Positions 50,171 to 61,595 of a stretch of DNA of 64,000 bases are shown here, one piece after another (positions within the stretch are counted from its first letter, which is position 1; every line of letters starts with the position of its first letter). The notes beneath the pieces are model-generated. The model saw only the letters and a list, made by a program, of their open reading frames with translations. It made no database searches and was not told where the DNA came from. The DNA comes from Prunus persica (lineage: Eukaryota; Streptophyta; Magnoliopsida; Rosales; Rosaceae): positions 27,428,643 to 27,492,642 of the forward strand of contig NC_034010.1 of the NCBI RefSeq assembly GCF_000346465.2, given 5' to 3'. A program made the position numbers and the translations under genes.

Positions 50171-50567
50171 ACAACTATTTTTTTTTTGTCACTAAATAAT
50201 TTGTCCAATGGCATAATATCGAGCCATGAATTATTTTTCATTTTTCATTTCCGTTCATGTATGTAATTACTTGGCTCACTTCAAGTTGAATAATATAATT
50301 GAATTTACTTTAAAGTTTTTTTGTTATTTCTTTTATAAATTTACAAGGACGAAAGAGAATTTTGAAACCATGATATATAGGTGACAACTCAAACCACAAA
50401 TTAACCATGTTAAGATTTCAGAGGGACGGATCATTGACCCACCACTAGCAATATCGATATTGTTCCCAACTTAACCACCTGTTTAGCAGGTGTGGGGTGG
50501 GGTTTATACAAAAGGCTTCGATGTTATTAAGAGTGAAACCATTTATTATATGAGATTTTCTATTTTG
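50171..50567. other. Intergenic, ankyrin copy 3 3' flank
   Basis: AT-rich; no feature recognised. Confidence 0.4.
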
Positions 50568-50915
50568 TTAAGTTTCCGATGTGGGACTCGTGTATTCTTC
50601 AACAAGTAGAAGGTCCATGCATCTACGAAGACCATCGTCATAACAAAGTTTAAATTGATCCGGATTAGCAATAATCCATCTTTTGCATTCATTGTACGCC
50701 TGCTCCTCGCACAGTTTTCTTTTTGGGACAACTGGCGGAGGAGCCTGGCGACCTTGAAGCTTTCGCGGTGGACGGTCTGGGCATGCATTCATTTTATTAC
50801 TTCTCATAATAAGTACTCCGAACGGAATATTTAGAATTGGAGGTAAAGGCAAAGGCCGAGGCAGAGGAAAAGGGAAGGGAGGCGAGGAGGAAGGGCTATT
50901 ACAGTCACGAGTCAT
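50568..50915 (-). CDS. Hypothetical Cys-containing protein (115 aa)
   Basis: An ATG-started frame with a Pro-rich N-terminal part (PFPFPLPRPLPLPP) and a C-terminal part with six Cys (NACPD, KLCEEQ, NECKRW, KLCYDD, RRCMD). No signal peptide at the start; an upstream exon may be missing. The Pro-rich/NACP section resembles the neighbour at 51685-51939, so the two may be a small family. It could be a random ORF. Confidence 0.35.
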   Translation of the reverse strand: MTRDCNSPSSSPPFPFPLPRPLPLPPILNIPFGVLIMRSNKMNACPDRPPRKLQGRQAPPPVVPKRKLCEEQAYNECKRWIIANPDQFKLCYDDGLRRCMDLLLVEEYTSPTSET

Positions 50916-51684
50916 AACAAAAGTAGTTGTGTTTTTAGTGACTTTTAAGGTGGTGAGCAGGCGATTATGGTTTTATTCAAAAAGGGTTTAACATTTTGTT
51001 TTTGAAAAAATAAGAGGTTAAACCATTTCTTTTTAAAAAAGTTAAACCTAATATTGTTATTAAAAATATTAAAAAAAACTAACAAACAAACAAACAAATT
51101 AAAGTGATTTCTTATTCAAGGACAATCTGAAGCTTTCTCTCGCAATTCTTCTTTTTAAGTGCGTCTATTTCAAATAAGGCATATCTGCTGGTGTTGAAGG
51201 ACGAGTAACCCTAGCTTCGTTTCGATATTTCTTCAGAATGTCCTCAGGATTATAAGCTATATAACAAAACGGATGTTAGCCAAACCACATTGAGGAATAG
51301 GATAGAAAGCTCCTAGTTATTGCATATTGCTTGCACACCAGAATTGAAAATTGAAGGTGTGTATGTAAAGCTCCTAGTTAATTATATTATTAACACTTAA
51401 CATCAGTTTTGTCACAATAATTAATTACTCCATTTATGCTCAAGTGTGCAAGAAGATGCAAAAAGGTTTAGAGGAGAAGTTGGCAAAAATATGATAACAT
51501 ACATACTGATGGATAAAACAAGCGAGCAACTTAACACAAAAACGTCAACAATATCATGTTCGGGAAAAGAAAACATGAATAAGAAAGAATCTTATTAGGC
51601 TTATATTATATGGCATTAACCTTATAGAAAGAGGCGAAACATTTTTTATAAATATATTGATAACAACGTTTGTATCGATTAGGA
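50916..51684. other. Intergenic between two short minus-strand ORFs
   Basis: AT-rich with a short (AAAC)n-like run near 51077-51100; nothing else recognised. Confidence 0.4.
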
Positions 51685-51939
51685 TCATGGTTTGCAATGC
51701 CTATGTGCCTTGAGTTTGCAACTTGTAATAGGAGGACGAGCAAGAGGATCATAGCAGAGACCGGGACACGCATTCAGACGTCGGAAAAAGAGAAGGGGAA
51801 GATGAGGACGAGGAAACGAGGAGGTAGACCTGTGAATATGAATGGTCAGCTGAGCAAACACTAGGGCAAGCAAAAACAAGAACATGCTCATCACCACAAG
51901 GCGAAGAGCAAATTTGTTCATCATGTCATTTTCTTCCAT
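51685..51939 (-). CDS. Hypothetical small secreted Cys peptide (84 aa)
   Basis: A minus-strand frame from an ATG at 51939, or Met7 at 51921. Residues 6-30 (MNKFALRLVVMSMFLFLLALVFAQ) form a good signal peptide. The predicted mature part is about 55 residues, basic and Pro/Leu-rich, with four Cys near the end (CPGLC, TSC, RHC). Size and layout fit a secreted plant peptide, but the Cys pattern matches no family I know. It lies 360 bp from the helicase gene on the same strand. Confidence 0.45.
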   Translation of the reverse strand: MEENDMMNKFALRLVVMSMFLFLLALVFAQLTIHIHRSTSSFPRPHLPLLFFRRLNACPGLCYDPLARPPITSCKLKAHRHCKP

Positions 51940-52301
51940 TGCTCCCCTAATTCTTTAATTTTTGCTTCATAAATTGAAGTTTTGAACTCCTTTTATGTGA
52001 AAGCCAAGAGCTGCTTAGAAGTGACGGCCTTTTGGAACCATTTTGATATGGGTACAGTTTCTGTCTCGTTAATACAGTCATCGGACATACCAGAGTATTT
52101 TATTAACTATTAACGATATGTGGTGAACACATATTAACAGCGAACAAAGGATATTATTATTTATTAAAATAAACAGGAAATAAATTACAAGATAAGATGG
52201 TATTTACAATAAACACGAGTCACAACAGAAACTTTAACAAAATATGATCACCATTATTCTCGTTAAGGAACATGATCACCTTTCCACAGAACCATCTTTA
52301 T
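51940..52301. other. Helicase gene 3' flank
   Basis: AT-rich intergenic/3' UTR sequence; no feature recognised. Confidence 0.4.
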
Positions 52302-55300
52302 TCACAATGACTTGTACTGCTCAATCAAGCGAGAAGCATGGAGGCGTGATGTAGGAGCCACGGTGCAGCCCAGATTTTGCAGATAAGAAATCTGATCATC
52401 AAATATGAGAAAGGATTTAGAATTTGGTCTCCTGACCATCCTAAAATCAAACTAAAAGCTCGACGAAAGTGTTTAACAAGGGACTAATTTAATGGTGAGT
52501 GTTAGCTACCTGTTTCGGTGTTGGTGCCAACGAACCCATTGAGTTCTCGATCCTTAACTTCTGGAAATGTTCCTGAAAGCATGTGTTGATTAAAACAACG
52601 ACAACTAAATATGATTTTGGGACAATGTATGACAGAGCAAACTATCTTAAACTAAAACCTAACCTGTTTTTCCCGCATCAAATGAGCACGTTGATCAGCA
52701 GGTATTTTCTGCCATCTCAAAACCTATGACAAAAAAGTATAATTCTGATGTGAAGTTGTGCACAAATCTGTTGAATTCGAATAGTCATAGTTTTGCATAT
52801 TAGGAACAGAAGTTGATGACAAAGAAAGCTAAATTTATATATTCTTTTGTTTAATTTCAGAAATTTTTCTTCAACAAATTGGTTAGTTCAAGTATCTTAC
52901 ATATTGCACATAATGGAATGCATCGTCACATTTCAGGCAAGACTTCAGCAAGCGCAAAACATCCTGAGAGTTGCATAGGAGTTAATAAGTGATATAACAA
53001 AGTAGATACATCACAAGGGTACACACAAAGCATGCAAACAAAACGAGGTGAGCTAAAAAACAGAGGTAGAATAGTCATTTTATTGAAATTTAAAGGACTA
53101 AATGTATAACCTTGTGTTTATAGTTCTTGGCTCGTAGGCGTTCATCTATTACAAAACCAACCTGTTAAAGGTACAATTAAGCATCACCATTCACATTGAC
53201 TCCAATTAAAAATTAGAAAGTCTATAGTCAAAACAGTGTAATTCTCATCTACCTTGTCAAGCAACCTCTTAGGATCTTGAAATGCTTGCTTCTTAGCCCA
53301 CTCATTAAATAAATGTGAGACAATCGATCTCTCATCCACACTGAATCTATTAGACAGTGACAGAAGAATAAAGTTAGGCATTAATATAAGCAACCAAAAA
53401 TGCTCTACCCATCAAAATTGGAAGCAAAACCTTTTTAAGAAACCATTGCCACTATTTCCCTCTGCAAATTCTATCAACTCTGCAGAAGCTTCATCAAATT
53501 TACTATGATGAAAATCATTTTGCACTGAATCTACTTCAGAAGGATGGATGTTTGGTTGTAGATCAGCCGTAGACCGAGTAGTTCCTTTTGAAGTGTCAGG
53601 ATTCTTTGATTGCAAGTCTTGTGTACTTATGTCAGCCTACAAACCAAAAATTTCATTCATCCACACCAGATTCAAGATGATATAGCATTATGGCAAGTAC
53701 AATTAAAGCACTTCGACATGCAAACTCAAACATTGATGTAAAAAAAGTAGTTAAAAAGACTAAGATTTCTCATTGCAAGGTGCAAGTCTCAGCGGCAAGT
53801 AAACATCAGTTGATTTTAATTGCAAATATTGCAACACTTATTTGTGATTCTTTGTTACTTGTAAGTTTGACTAAACGTCAGAACAATTAAGGATAATGAA
53901 CAGTAAAACACACCTGGACTTCTCGAAGATGATTTGGAATTTCTTTGAGAAAACGCGAAGGTTGAAGCATCTGAAGGAGTCATCTTATTAGTCAAAGCAT
54001 AACAAGAAAGGAGGAAAAAATAAAACTAAAACAAACCTGCCAATTGGAATCCATCGTAACATAAAGAATGAAAAGCTTTCTCCGAGCACGAGTCATTGCA
54101 ACATATAACAGGCGTCTCTCCTCCTATGATTCAGAGTGGAATCATTGAGTACGACAATACAAAATTCGTGTGTAATGAAGAAATGTTGAAATATTTAGTG
54201 CATACCTCAATGGAGGTCCCATTTTCTTTTGCAACACCATTGAATTCATGCAACAACGGAATCTCAGATTCATTTACCTGTGTTATTGATATGAACATTA
54301 AAGAATGCTAACATGATTTTGAAGAGATTGTAATATCTTCATGAATATAAGGGTACAGAAATATCAGTTAGGTATAGCATCAGCATCTCTAAGAACAAAA
54401 AACAGATCAACTATAAATAACTGAATGAACGAATGAAGTGACAACAAGAAAATCATTACGCAGGGCAAGTACCTTAATTATAAAAACAATATCCCACTCT
54501 AAACCTTTTGACTGCAAGAGAAGGAAAGAGAAAGGCAGTAAGCCAATAATATTTGCAGAACTCCAGAGGAATACCGATAGCAAAATTTTCACAAATATAA
54601 GAACTTTGATTCTTAAGCTGATGGATGGTAGTCAAGGGAAATATCAAAAAGATAAAGAACCTGATGGATGGTAGTCAAGGTGACAGAACTCTGGTTGTCA
54701 TGTCTTCGGGAACGAAAATTTTCGCTCTCCCGCTCAGATATGCAGTCAATGAAAGCTTTGAGTAAACCAACACAACCTTTTTCTTTTACGACTTCTCTAT
54801 CCCCTTGTCCCGCAACAAAATGAGTTGATAAGAAATCAGATATGTCATCCAGTAGGTACTGAAGAACCTGCAGTGAGAATAATCGCATCACAACCACACA
54901 GATGGATCAAGATTTATATGAGAACAAAGATTAACTTAACTTGAACAGAAATAGAAAATAAGTTTCACAATCATTATGTAATTGACCTCTGTTACCATCA
55001 GCATAAAACACCAAACTTACAGATCTCATGTCATTGTCTTCATTTAGCAATTTTCCTCCATCAACATCGACGACCGCACGTTGCTCAAGAAGGTACTTCT
55101 AAGAATTGAAAGTCAAACGAGAAATTATTAATGAAACATTGAATATAAGCATAAACACAGAAAATGGTATAGAATGGTGCTCCTCATTCCTAAAAGTTAA
55201 TAAGGAAACAATTCGATTGAAAAAACCATGTCAACGGTGCAAAATGGAAGACGAACCTGTGGTACCATGTTCACCACTGAAGTTATGACAGCTGAAATCG

Positions 55301-58300
55301 ATTGTTCCTGTATGCATTGATAAGTGAGACTACTAAGTAAATTCACAACTAAAGTTAACAACAAAATGCCACATTTCTCTCATTATATGAAGACAGAGAC
55401 TACGAGAACAAACTTTACCTCTTTGGAAACACATAGATCTAGGCTATAAAACTTTGCATTATATATTGAAAGAATTAAGAACATAGATCTAACAAGGTCG
55501 CATGAAACTATACAGCATTGCAATAATGGATAACTAGACCAAATTACAAATCACCAAAGGAGAAAGAATTTTTTATCCTCAAATTTTTAAAAACTATATT
55601 CGTTCTATCCATTAAAATTCACAAACAACTACAGCGACATCCCACAAGAAGCAGTGAGTCAGATCTACTACATTTTACCAAATATATTTACCCTGTGAAC
55701 AAGTTTTGAAATCATCTCTAGTGTTAACAGCACCTTGCGTCCTTGGGTAAGCTGAGTCCTGTAATCAATCAAAGAGGCCACAACTCAGTACATAACCAAA
55801 AGATTTTAAACGCTTGTCATATGAAATAAGAACAAAAAATAAAAGACAAGAGAGAGGAGAAAAAATATATATAAATGGCAGTACATATAATGATTAATTA
55901 GCCTGAATAGTGAATAAATTTCTGGACCTACAATTACTTTACGGCAAAACTTATGGATACATAAATGTACTTTCTCACTAAATAAAAAGATACATGTATA
56001 TTTAGAGGTAACCATGCAAAAATGTTAAGGAATATTGTTATACACACCTCTTCAAGGTACCAGAAAGTTTTGCACTAAAGATGTCACAAGCAGCTGATAT
56101 GAAGCTGCATTTTCTATGAGCCGAAATTTTGTCTATATACTCAATTACCTGAGAGAGAGATACTCAGAGACGTGAGCCTAAAGACTACGTGTGAAAAAAA
56201 CAAGGGAGATTAAATCTTAATAGCACAAGCAAGTACAACTGTAAATGCTGAAAAGAACGTTAAGAATGATGTTCATTGTAATACCTTCTTCTTTTCCTCT
56301 TTCTCAAAAGGAAGTAAGGCCTTGAAGACTTGACGATATGATCCATCATCACAATCAGGCAAAGTTGTTTTGACCACAGCAATAATGGCTCTGACTACCT
56401 ACCATAAGACACATACTACATCAACAACCAATAACTACAATCACAGAGTGTACCCAAAACCGTCGAATCAATTTCACAAATTACTCTGCAGTTGTATACC
56501 AAAACCCTTGTTGGAATAGCCGGCCAAAATGGCAATGAAAATCAAGTAACAAAAAACAACGAAAAGGACCAGTGATGCCAAGATTCAGGTGGGGAAAAAA
56601 AAAAGTGAAAACCTTACGTCAATTACAGTTGTTGTTAGCATTCTTACTAGCATAAGCTGTGCATTACAGCAACTACCTTATGAAAAAAATAATAATAAAT
56701 TGGCAAAATAAATAAAGAGCTGAGAAAATAGGTTCTGTAATCTGGAAAAGTACTAACTACCTTCTTCCTATAAACGGCCACTCCATGAATATTAAATGGT
56801 ATTTTCCTTTCACGCAAGGCTGTTTGGAAGACTTTTCCTGATACCTGTAGTATAAAATACAAAGTAAAATATGTCAAAGATGTATTATATGATTTACTTC
56901 ATTCACATTCACACTAGGGCAAGTAAGCTTGACCTGCCTCCGGTAAAGGATTGCTATGTTTCCATAGGAGCACCCTGCATCTGACCGGTTAGATGCAGTT
57001 TCCAGGATCTTGTCAACAACAAAGGCACATTGTGCATCCTCATTGTGACTTTCCTTGATAATTACCTAAGTTTTGCCAGCAAAACCATTTAGAATTGTGT
57101 CACTAATTAAAAGGATTGTAAATGACATCAAATTTTACTTGTTAAAGCAGGGAAAGGTTAAATACCTTAGATCCAGAAGAGTTGTCGGTCTCAACATTCT
57201 TTAGTTGGCATCGCTTCTTGTTGTTTTTTATAACAGAAGATGCAGCTTCCACAATATAGCGTGTGGACCGATAGTTTTTATTAAGTCTAATCTGAATCAT
57301 AAAGTTATATCAAATTCCACATACGCCCATAAAATAAAACTTCTTTCTAGAAATTATACAATATATGAATATGTTATGTATAATAAACAAAAACAAGAAA
57401 CTATAAATGACATGAGATAACACAGCAGTCAAGTGCAAAGCGAACCTCTTTGTAATTTGGAAAATCTCTACGAAAGGAATCAAATCCAGAAATGTCTGCC
57501 CCATTGAAACTGAAAATGGACTGCGGCAGGATATATGCTACTTAATTTAGAACAGCTGAGGATCTTGATGAGAATGAACTCAGAGAGAGAGAGCAAAAAC
57601 AATTCGACTTCCATAATGTGGTAGTTCAAAAAATAAACAGCATACCTGATCATCATCACCAACAATGGTTATGTGATTATGAGATGCAAGAATCCGCAGA
57701 AAACTATATTGCATAGCACTTGTGTCTTGAAACTCATCTATCACAATAGCTTTCCATAAATCCTGGCACTCCTTCAACACTTATTAACAGAACAAACAAA
57801 AAGTATTAACACTTAGCTTTTGTGAAATTAGATAACTTAAATTAATGTACTTAGATGATACAGACCTTCAGGAAAATCAGTGAGCAGGTTCACAGAGCAA
57901 CTAATTAGGTCATGGTAGTCCAAAGCGTTACAAGATTTTAAGATATCATTGTAGTTCCCAAGAATTTTCCCCTGATTCAGATCCAGAGCTAAAACTCATA
58001 AGCAATCGTACAAGAAAAGCTAACTGAAACGTCTAGTTATGAGCTTACTCCTGTCTCATCACCCATTTTTCCGCATTCGGCTGGAGTCTTTCCCGAAGCT
58101 TTTGCCTGAGTCACAAACTTCTGCCATTTCTTTGACGCATCCTTATAATGATGTGGAGACGTGATACTGTTAGACTCTTCGCCAACTATGGCAACACTAT
58201 GATTCTTTCTACTCTTTTCATCTTCTGATAACCGCACAGCTTCAATAATGGCTCTTCTCTGTTGTCCATGTCCATATATCAAGAACTCTGGTGTGCGCTC

Positions 58301-59492
58301 AAGTCTAAAGCATCAGTCAGACTCAGTTATCAATAATACATTCATGCTGTTCAAGAATCAAAATCAAGGTATCTACAACATACTTCTCCGCATGTGATCG
58401 GCAAAGCTGCAATGAAAATGAATGAAATGTGCTGATTGTAAGCTGTTTAGCAGTTGCTCTCCCAGCCACAGCTCCAATTCGATCTCTCATCTCGGCAGCT
58501 GCTGCTGTAGTGAAAGTCATGGCTAGAATATTCGATGCACTAATGCCCTAGGAATACAAAACAAAATGAACGATCATGAGCTAAAAAAAGAGGGGAACAA
58601 AAAAAGATTCAAAATTTAGAGGAAAAGCGGTAACACCTTATTAAGCAGCATCAGAACACGGCCAACCATAGTCGAAGTCTTTCCACTTCCGGGGCCAGCA
58701 ACAATCATCAAAGGTATTGAAATATCGCTGCAAGCTGCTTCGCGCTGCCTCTCATTGAGAGAAAGCAAATACTTCGAATACTCATCTGGCATGTTCGGCA
58801 ATCCATGGTTGATAGAACCTGTCTGATTATCAGCATTCACAGGCAGCACTGAAGCCGTACTAGCATCACCATCACAACTCTCAACATCATCATGGTGAAT
58901 TTCCACGCTTGGTTTCTGCTCGATCAAAGCGTCAATTTCTTGCAAAATACTCTCATCAAAATCATCTTCATCTAGAAATCGAGGTGCGGAGAAAGAATCA
59001 AATGAAGTTGAACATTGGGGCTGCCTCATTGGAGTTGTGAAAGAATCTGATCTTGATACGCTTGATTCAATCCGGTTAATGCTTAAGCTATCAGAACATG
59101 AAGCGCTGCTATATTCGCCACCGTATGACTTGCAGCAATTCGCCGAGAATGGAGACGGAGATGGCGTGTTTATAGGTAGCTCAGCAAGAGGAACTCTCTG
59201 GATGCTATTCAGCTGAGCTGGTGTTTGAATTCCGTTTCTACCACAAATTCTGGAATTACAAAACACGATGGAATTTTGAATTAATCATTTACCCTAACAG
59301 CAAACAAAGAGTAAAAGGGTGTGAGTCTTACTTGTTATGAGGAAAGTGATCAGGGGAAACGGCGTCGTGGCGAGGGCGTTTACGAGCAATGAGGGCCTTG
59401 GCGGCTCTGAAATTCCGAGAGATTCGGTTTCTTTGTTCCTCCGTGAGTACTCCTCCGCCGCACGTTTGAATGTTTTCTTTGGACGTCGACAT
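52302..59492 (-). CDS. SRS2: UvrD/Rep-type ATP-dependent DNA helicase, SRS2-like
   Basis: 27 exons from 59492 down: 59332-59492, 58637-59249, 58384-58547, 58049-58304, 57866-57971, 57646-57779, 57446-57520, 57166-57291, 56934-57065, 56761-56844, 56285-56398, 56048-56148, 55692-55758, 55257-55307, 55021-55098, 54661-54867, 54473-54511, 54206-54277, 54037-54123, 53914-53970, 53431-53636, 53253-53346, 53111-53161, 52901-52963, 52664-52723, 52510-52572, 52302-52391. All keep frame: 1116 aa. Superfamily 1A motifs: [83 protein letters not shown]. The nuclear 3'-5' helicase family removes recombinase filaments. The N-terminal 200 residues are Ser/acidic and presumably regulatory. The start MSTSKENIQ was preferred over an upstream in-frame Met at 59654 because it matches the family's short leader. 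Confidence 0.92.
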
Positions 59493-59735
59493 TGTTGTTT
59501 CGGAACATGCGACGGAAGCTTTGCCTGACGGACTGTCCAGGCAAACCCTAGAAGAAGGAGCGAAAGGGGCCAAAATGTGTCCGTTTTGTTTTGGTTTTCC
59601 CTCCGATTTTGACCGTTCGAAATATGGGCATTGGGCCTTTTCAGAGCAGCCCAATTATCAGGCCTACTAGTACTACTTGCCCAAAGTTAATAGCAAGACT
59701 CGAGAGTGTGGTTCAGTTTTTGCGTGAGGGTGAAA
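59493..59735. promoter_or_regulatory. Bidirectional promoter between SRS2 (-) and USB1 (+)
   Basis: Only 243 bp separate the two start codons. GC content is higher than in surrounding DNA, and there is no clear TATA box, as is common for divergent housekeeping genes. Confidence 0.65.
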
Positions 59736-61245
59736 ATGGAGGCCCTGATAGCCTCGTACGGAGACTCGTCGTCGGACTCAGACTCCGAGTCGCCAGCTCC
59801 ACGTCCAGAGCTCAAAAACTCCGAAGAATCGAGCTCTGCTCTGCCCCCACCTCCTCTGTCACTTCTCAACAGTCCCAATTCCTTTGGTAACTACTAATTG
59901 CAATCAATTTTCTCTCTTTTCGCCTTGTTCTGGTATGGTTTTGAATTTTCGATCGTGTTGTCGACCAAATGTTTGATGTTTTGACTGTGAAGGATTTCTG
60001 GACTTCTCGCCAAGCGCTCAGCCCAGCAGAGTGAGGAACTTTCCTCACGTGGAAGGGAACTACGCGGTACATGTCTACATCCCAGGTAACCAAATTCTCT
60101 AATTCTCAGTTCCATTAGCAAATGCCATGACTTTGAGCTTAGAGCGTTTAGACCCTTGTTTAATTCAGTACTTGCAGTTTCATTAGCAGATTCCATTAGC
60201 AAATGACATGACTTTGAGCTTAGAGCCTTTAGGCCCCTGTTTGATTGTGTACTTGCAGTTTATATACCACCAGCACCAAGGAAAGAGATGGCCTTATTTT
60301 TGAACAAGCTAGCTTCTTTGGTGCCCGGTCTCCATGCTGTCGACGTTGACGTCCCTCTTGAGATTTTGTGCAAGGATGAGCACAAGCTTGAACAGGTTGC
60401 TTTGGGTAGAGAGTTCCATATAAGTCTGGGAAGAACTGTACCAATCCGAGTGCACCAGATTGACTCCCTGGTCACAATGCTTCGGCAGAAGCTTCAGATT
60501 CAGAGGCGGTATGGTTACTGACATTCTATTGTGTGCATGAATTTTAGTTCTTTTGTTGAACATAATGCTGCAAATTTGCCGTAACCCATTTCCCATTTTT
60601 GGTTTCTAACACATTTTGTTATGGTAAAACAGGTATTGGATTGATTTTAGCAAGTGGGAGGTTTTTGTTAACGATGATCACACCCGGACCTTTGTGTCAA
60701 TAGAAGTTATTGCTGCTGGGTTAGCTGAGGTATGATTGCAAGCTTTCTCTCTTGATACAATTCTTATTGTTCTGAGTTTTTATTTAGATGTAAAATTTAG
60801 GAACCAGTTACCCAAAACATGGGATTTTGAAACATTGATATCTTGCTTGCTTGCTTGTTAGCTCTAAATGTGATACTGTTCAACTTCAATTGATTTCAGA
60901 TAACAAAGCAGATTCAAGCTGTCAATGAGGTGTATAAGCTTCACAATCTTCCTGAATTTTACAAGGTTGGCTTTGGTTGATTGGAGCAAGTGATAGTGCA
61001 AAATTTTTACTCAGAAAAAAAGAATTCACAATATTGTATGTTGTTCATGGCAGGATCCTCGCCCTCATATATCGGTAGCTTGGGCATCGGATGACATCAG
61101 CAGTTCCCTGAAGCAAGCGGTTGAGGAAGAAAGAAGATGTACTGTCGGAGGATCATTACAGAAATGTCTTTTTACCAGTAAATTCAATGGCATCGAATGT
61201 AGAATTGGCAGTAAAACCCATAAAATATGTAAATTTTCTGAATAA
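59736..61245 (+). CDS. USB1: U6 snRNA phosphodiesterase (USB1/Mpn1)
   Basis: Six exons: 59736-59886, 59993-60085, 60259-60508, 60633-60729, 60900-60965, 61054-61245, giving 282 aa. USB1 is a 2H phosphoesterase that trims the U6 snRNA 3' end. The two H-x-S motifs are present: FHISLGRT (His about 135) and HISVAWA (His about 224). The N-terminus is Ser/Asp/Glu-rich (MEALIASYGDSSSDSDSES), then PPPPL and RVRNFPHVEGNYAVHVYIP, which is the start of the family domain. The C-terminus has KFNGIECRIGSKTHKICKF. An upstream in-frame Met at 59706 exists; MEALIASYG is the family start. Intact. Confidence 0.93.
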
Positions 61246-61595
61246 TAGTGTAACTGTTAATCATACAATCCATTTTTGTTGCATTTGACAAAAGCGTACT
61301 TGTCGGGGAAAAAAAAAGGCCTTGAGTTCATTATCGTAAGGGAACCAATTGATTCAGTATGCATGCCTCAGCCGATCTCATTACTATTGAATTTTATTTA
61401 AATGGCAAAGTTGCACAGGTGATGAAAACCTTTCAATTGCGTTCAGAAGTCTAATCATATTCTTGAACGGTTAATATATACACAGAATTTCCTTGGTTAT
61501 GTCACAACTCAGATGGAGGATATATGTATGGCATCAAAAGTAAGAAAAAGAGGTTTAAAGTGGTAAAGGGCGCAACTAATGACGGCAGTGTGCTT
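61246..61595. other. Convergent 3' flanks of USB1 and ORANGE
   Basis: 350 bp between two convergent stop codons. AT-rich; holds both 3' UTRs, which may overlap. Confidence 0.5.

Noticed and set aside
59328..59654. Longer N-terminus for the helicase (start at 59654)
   Set aside because: It would extend into the divergent promoter and toward USB1; the MSTSKENIQ start fits the family's short leader.
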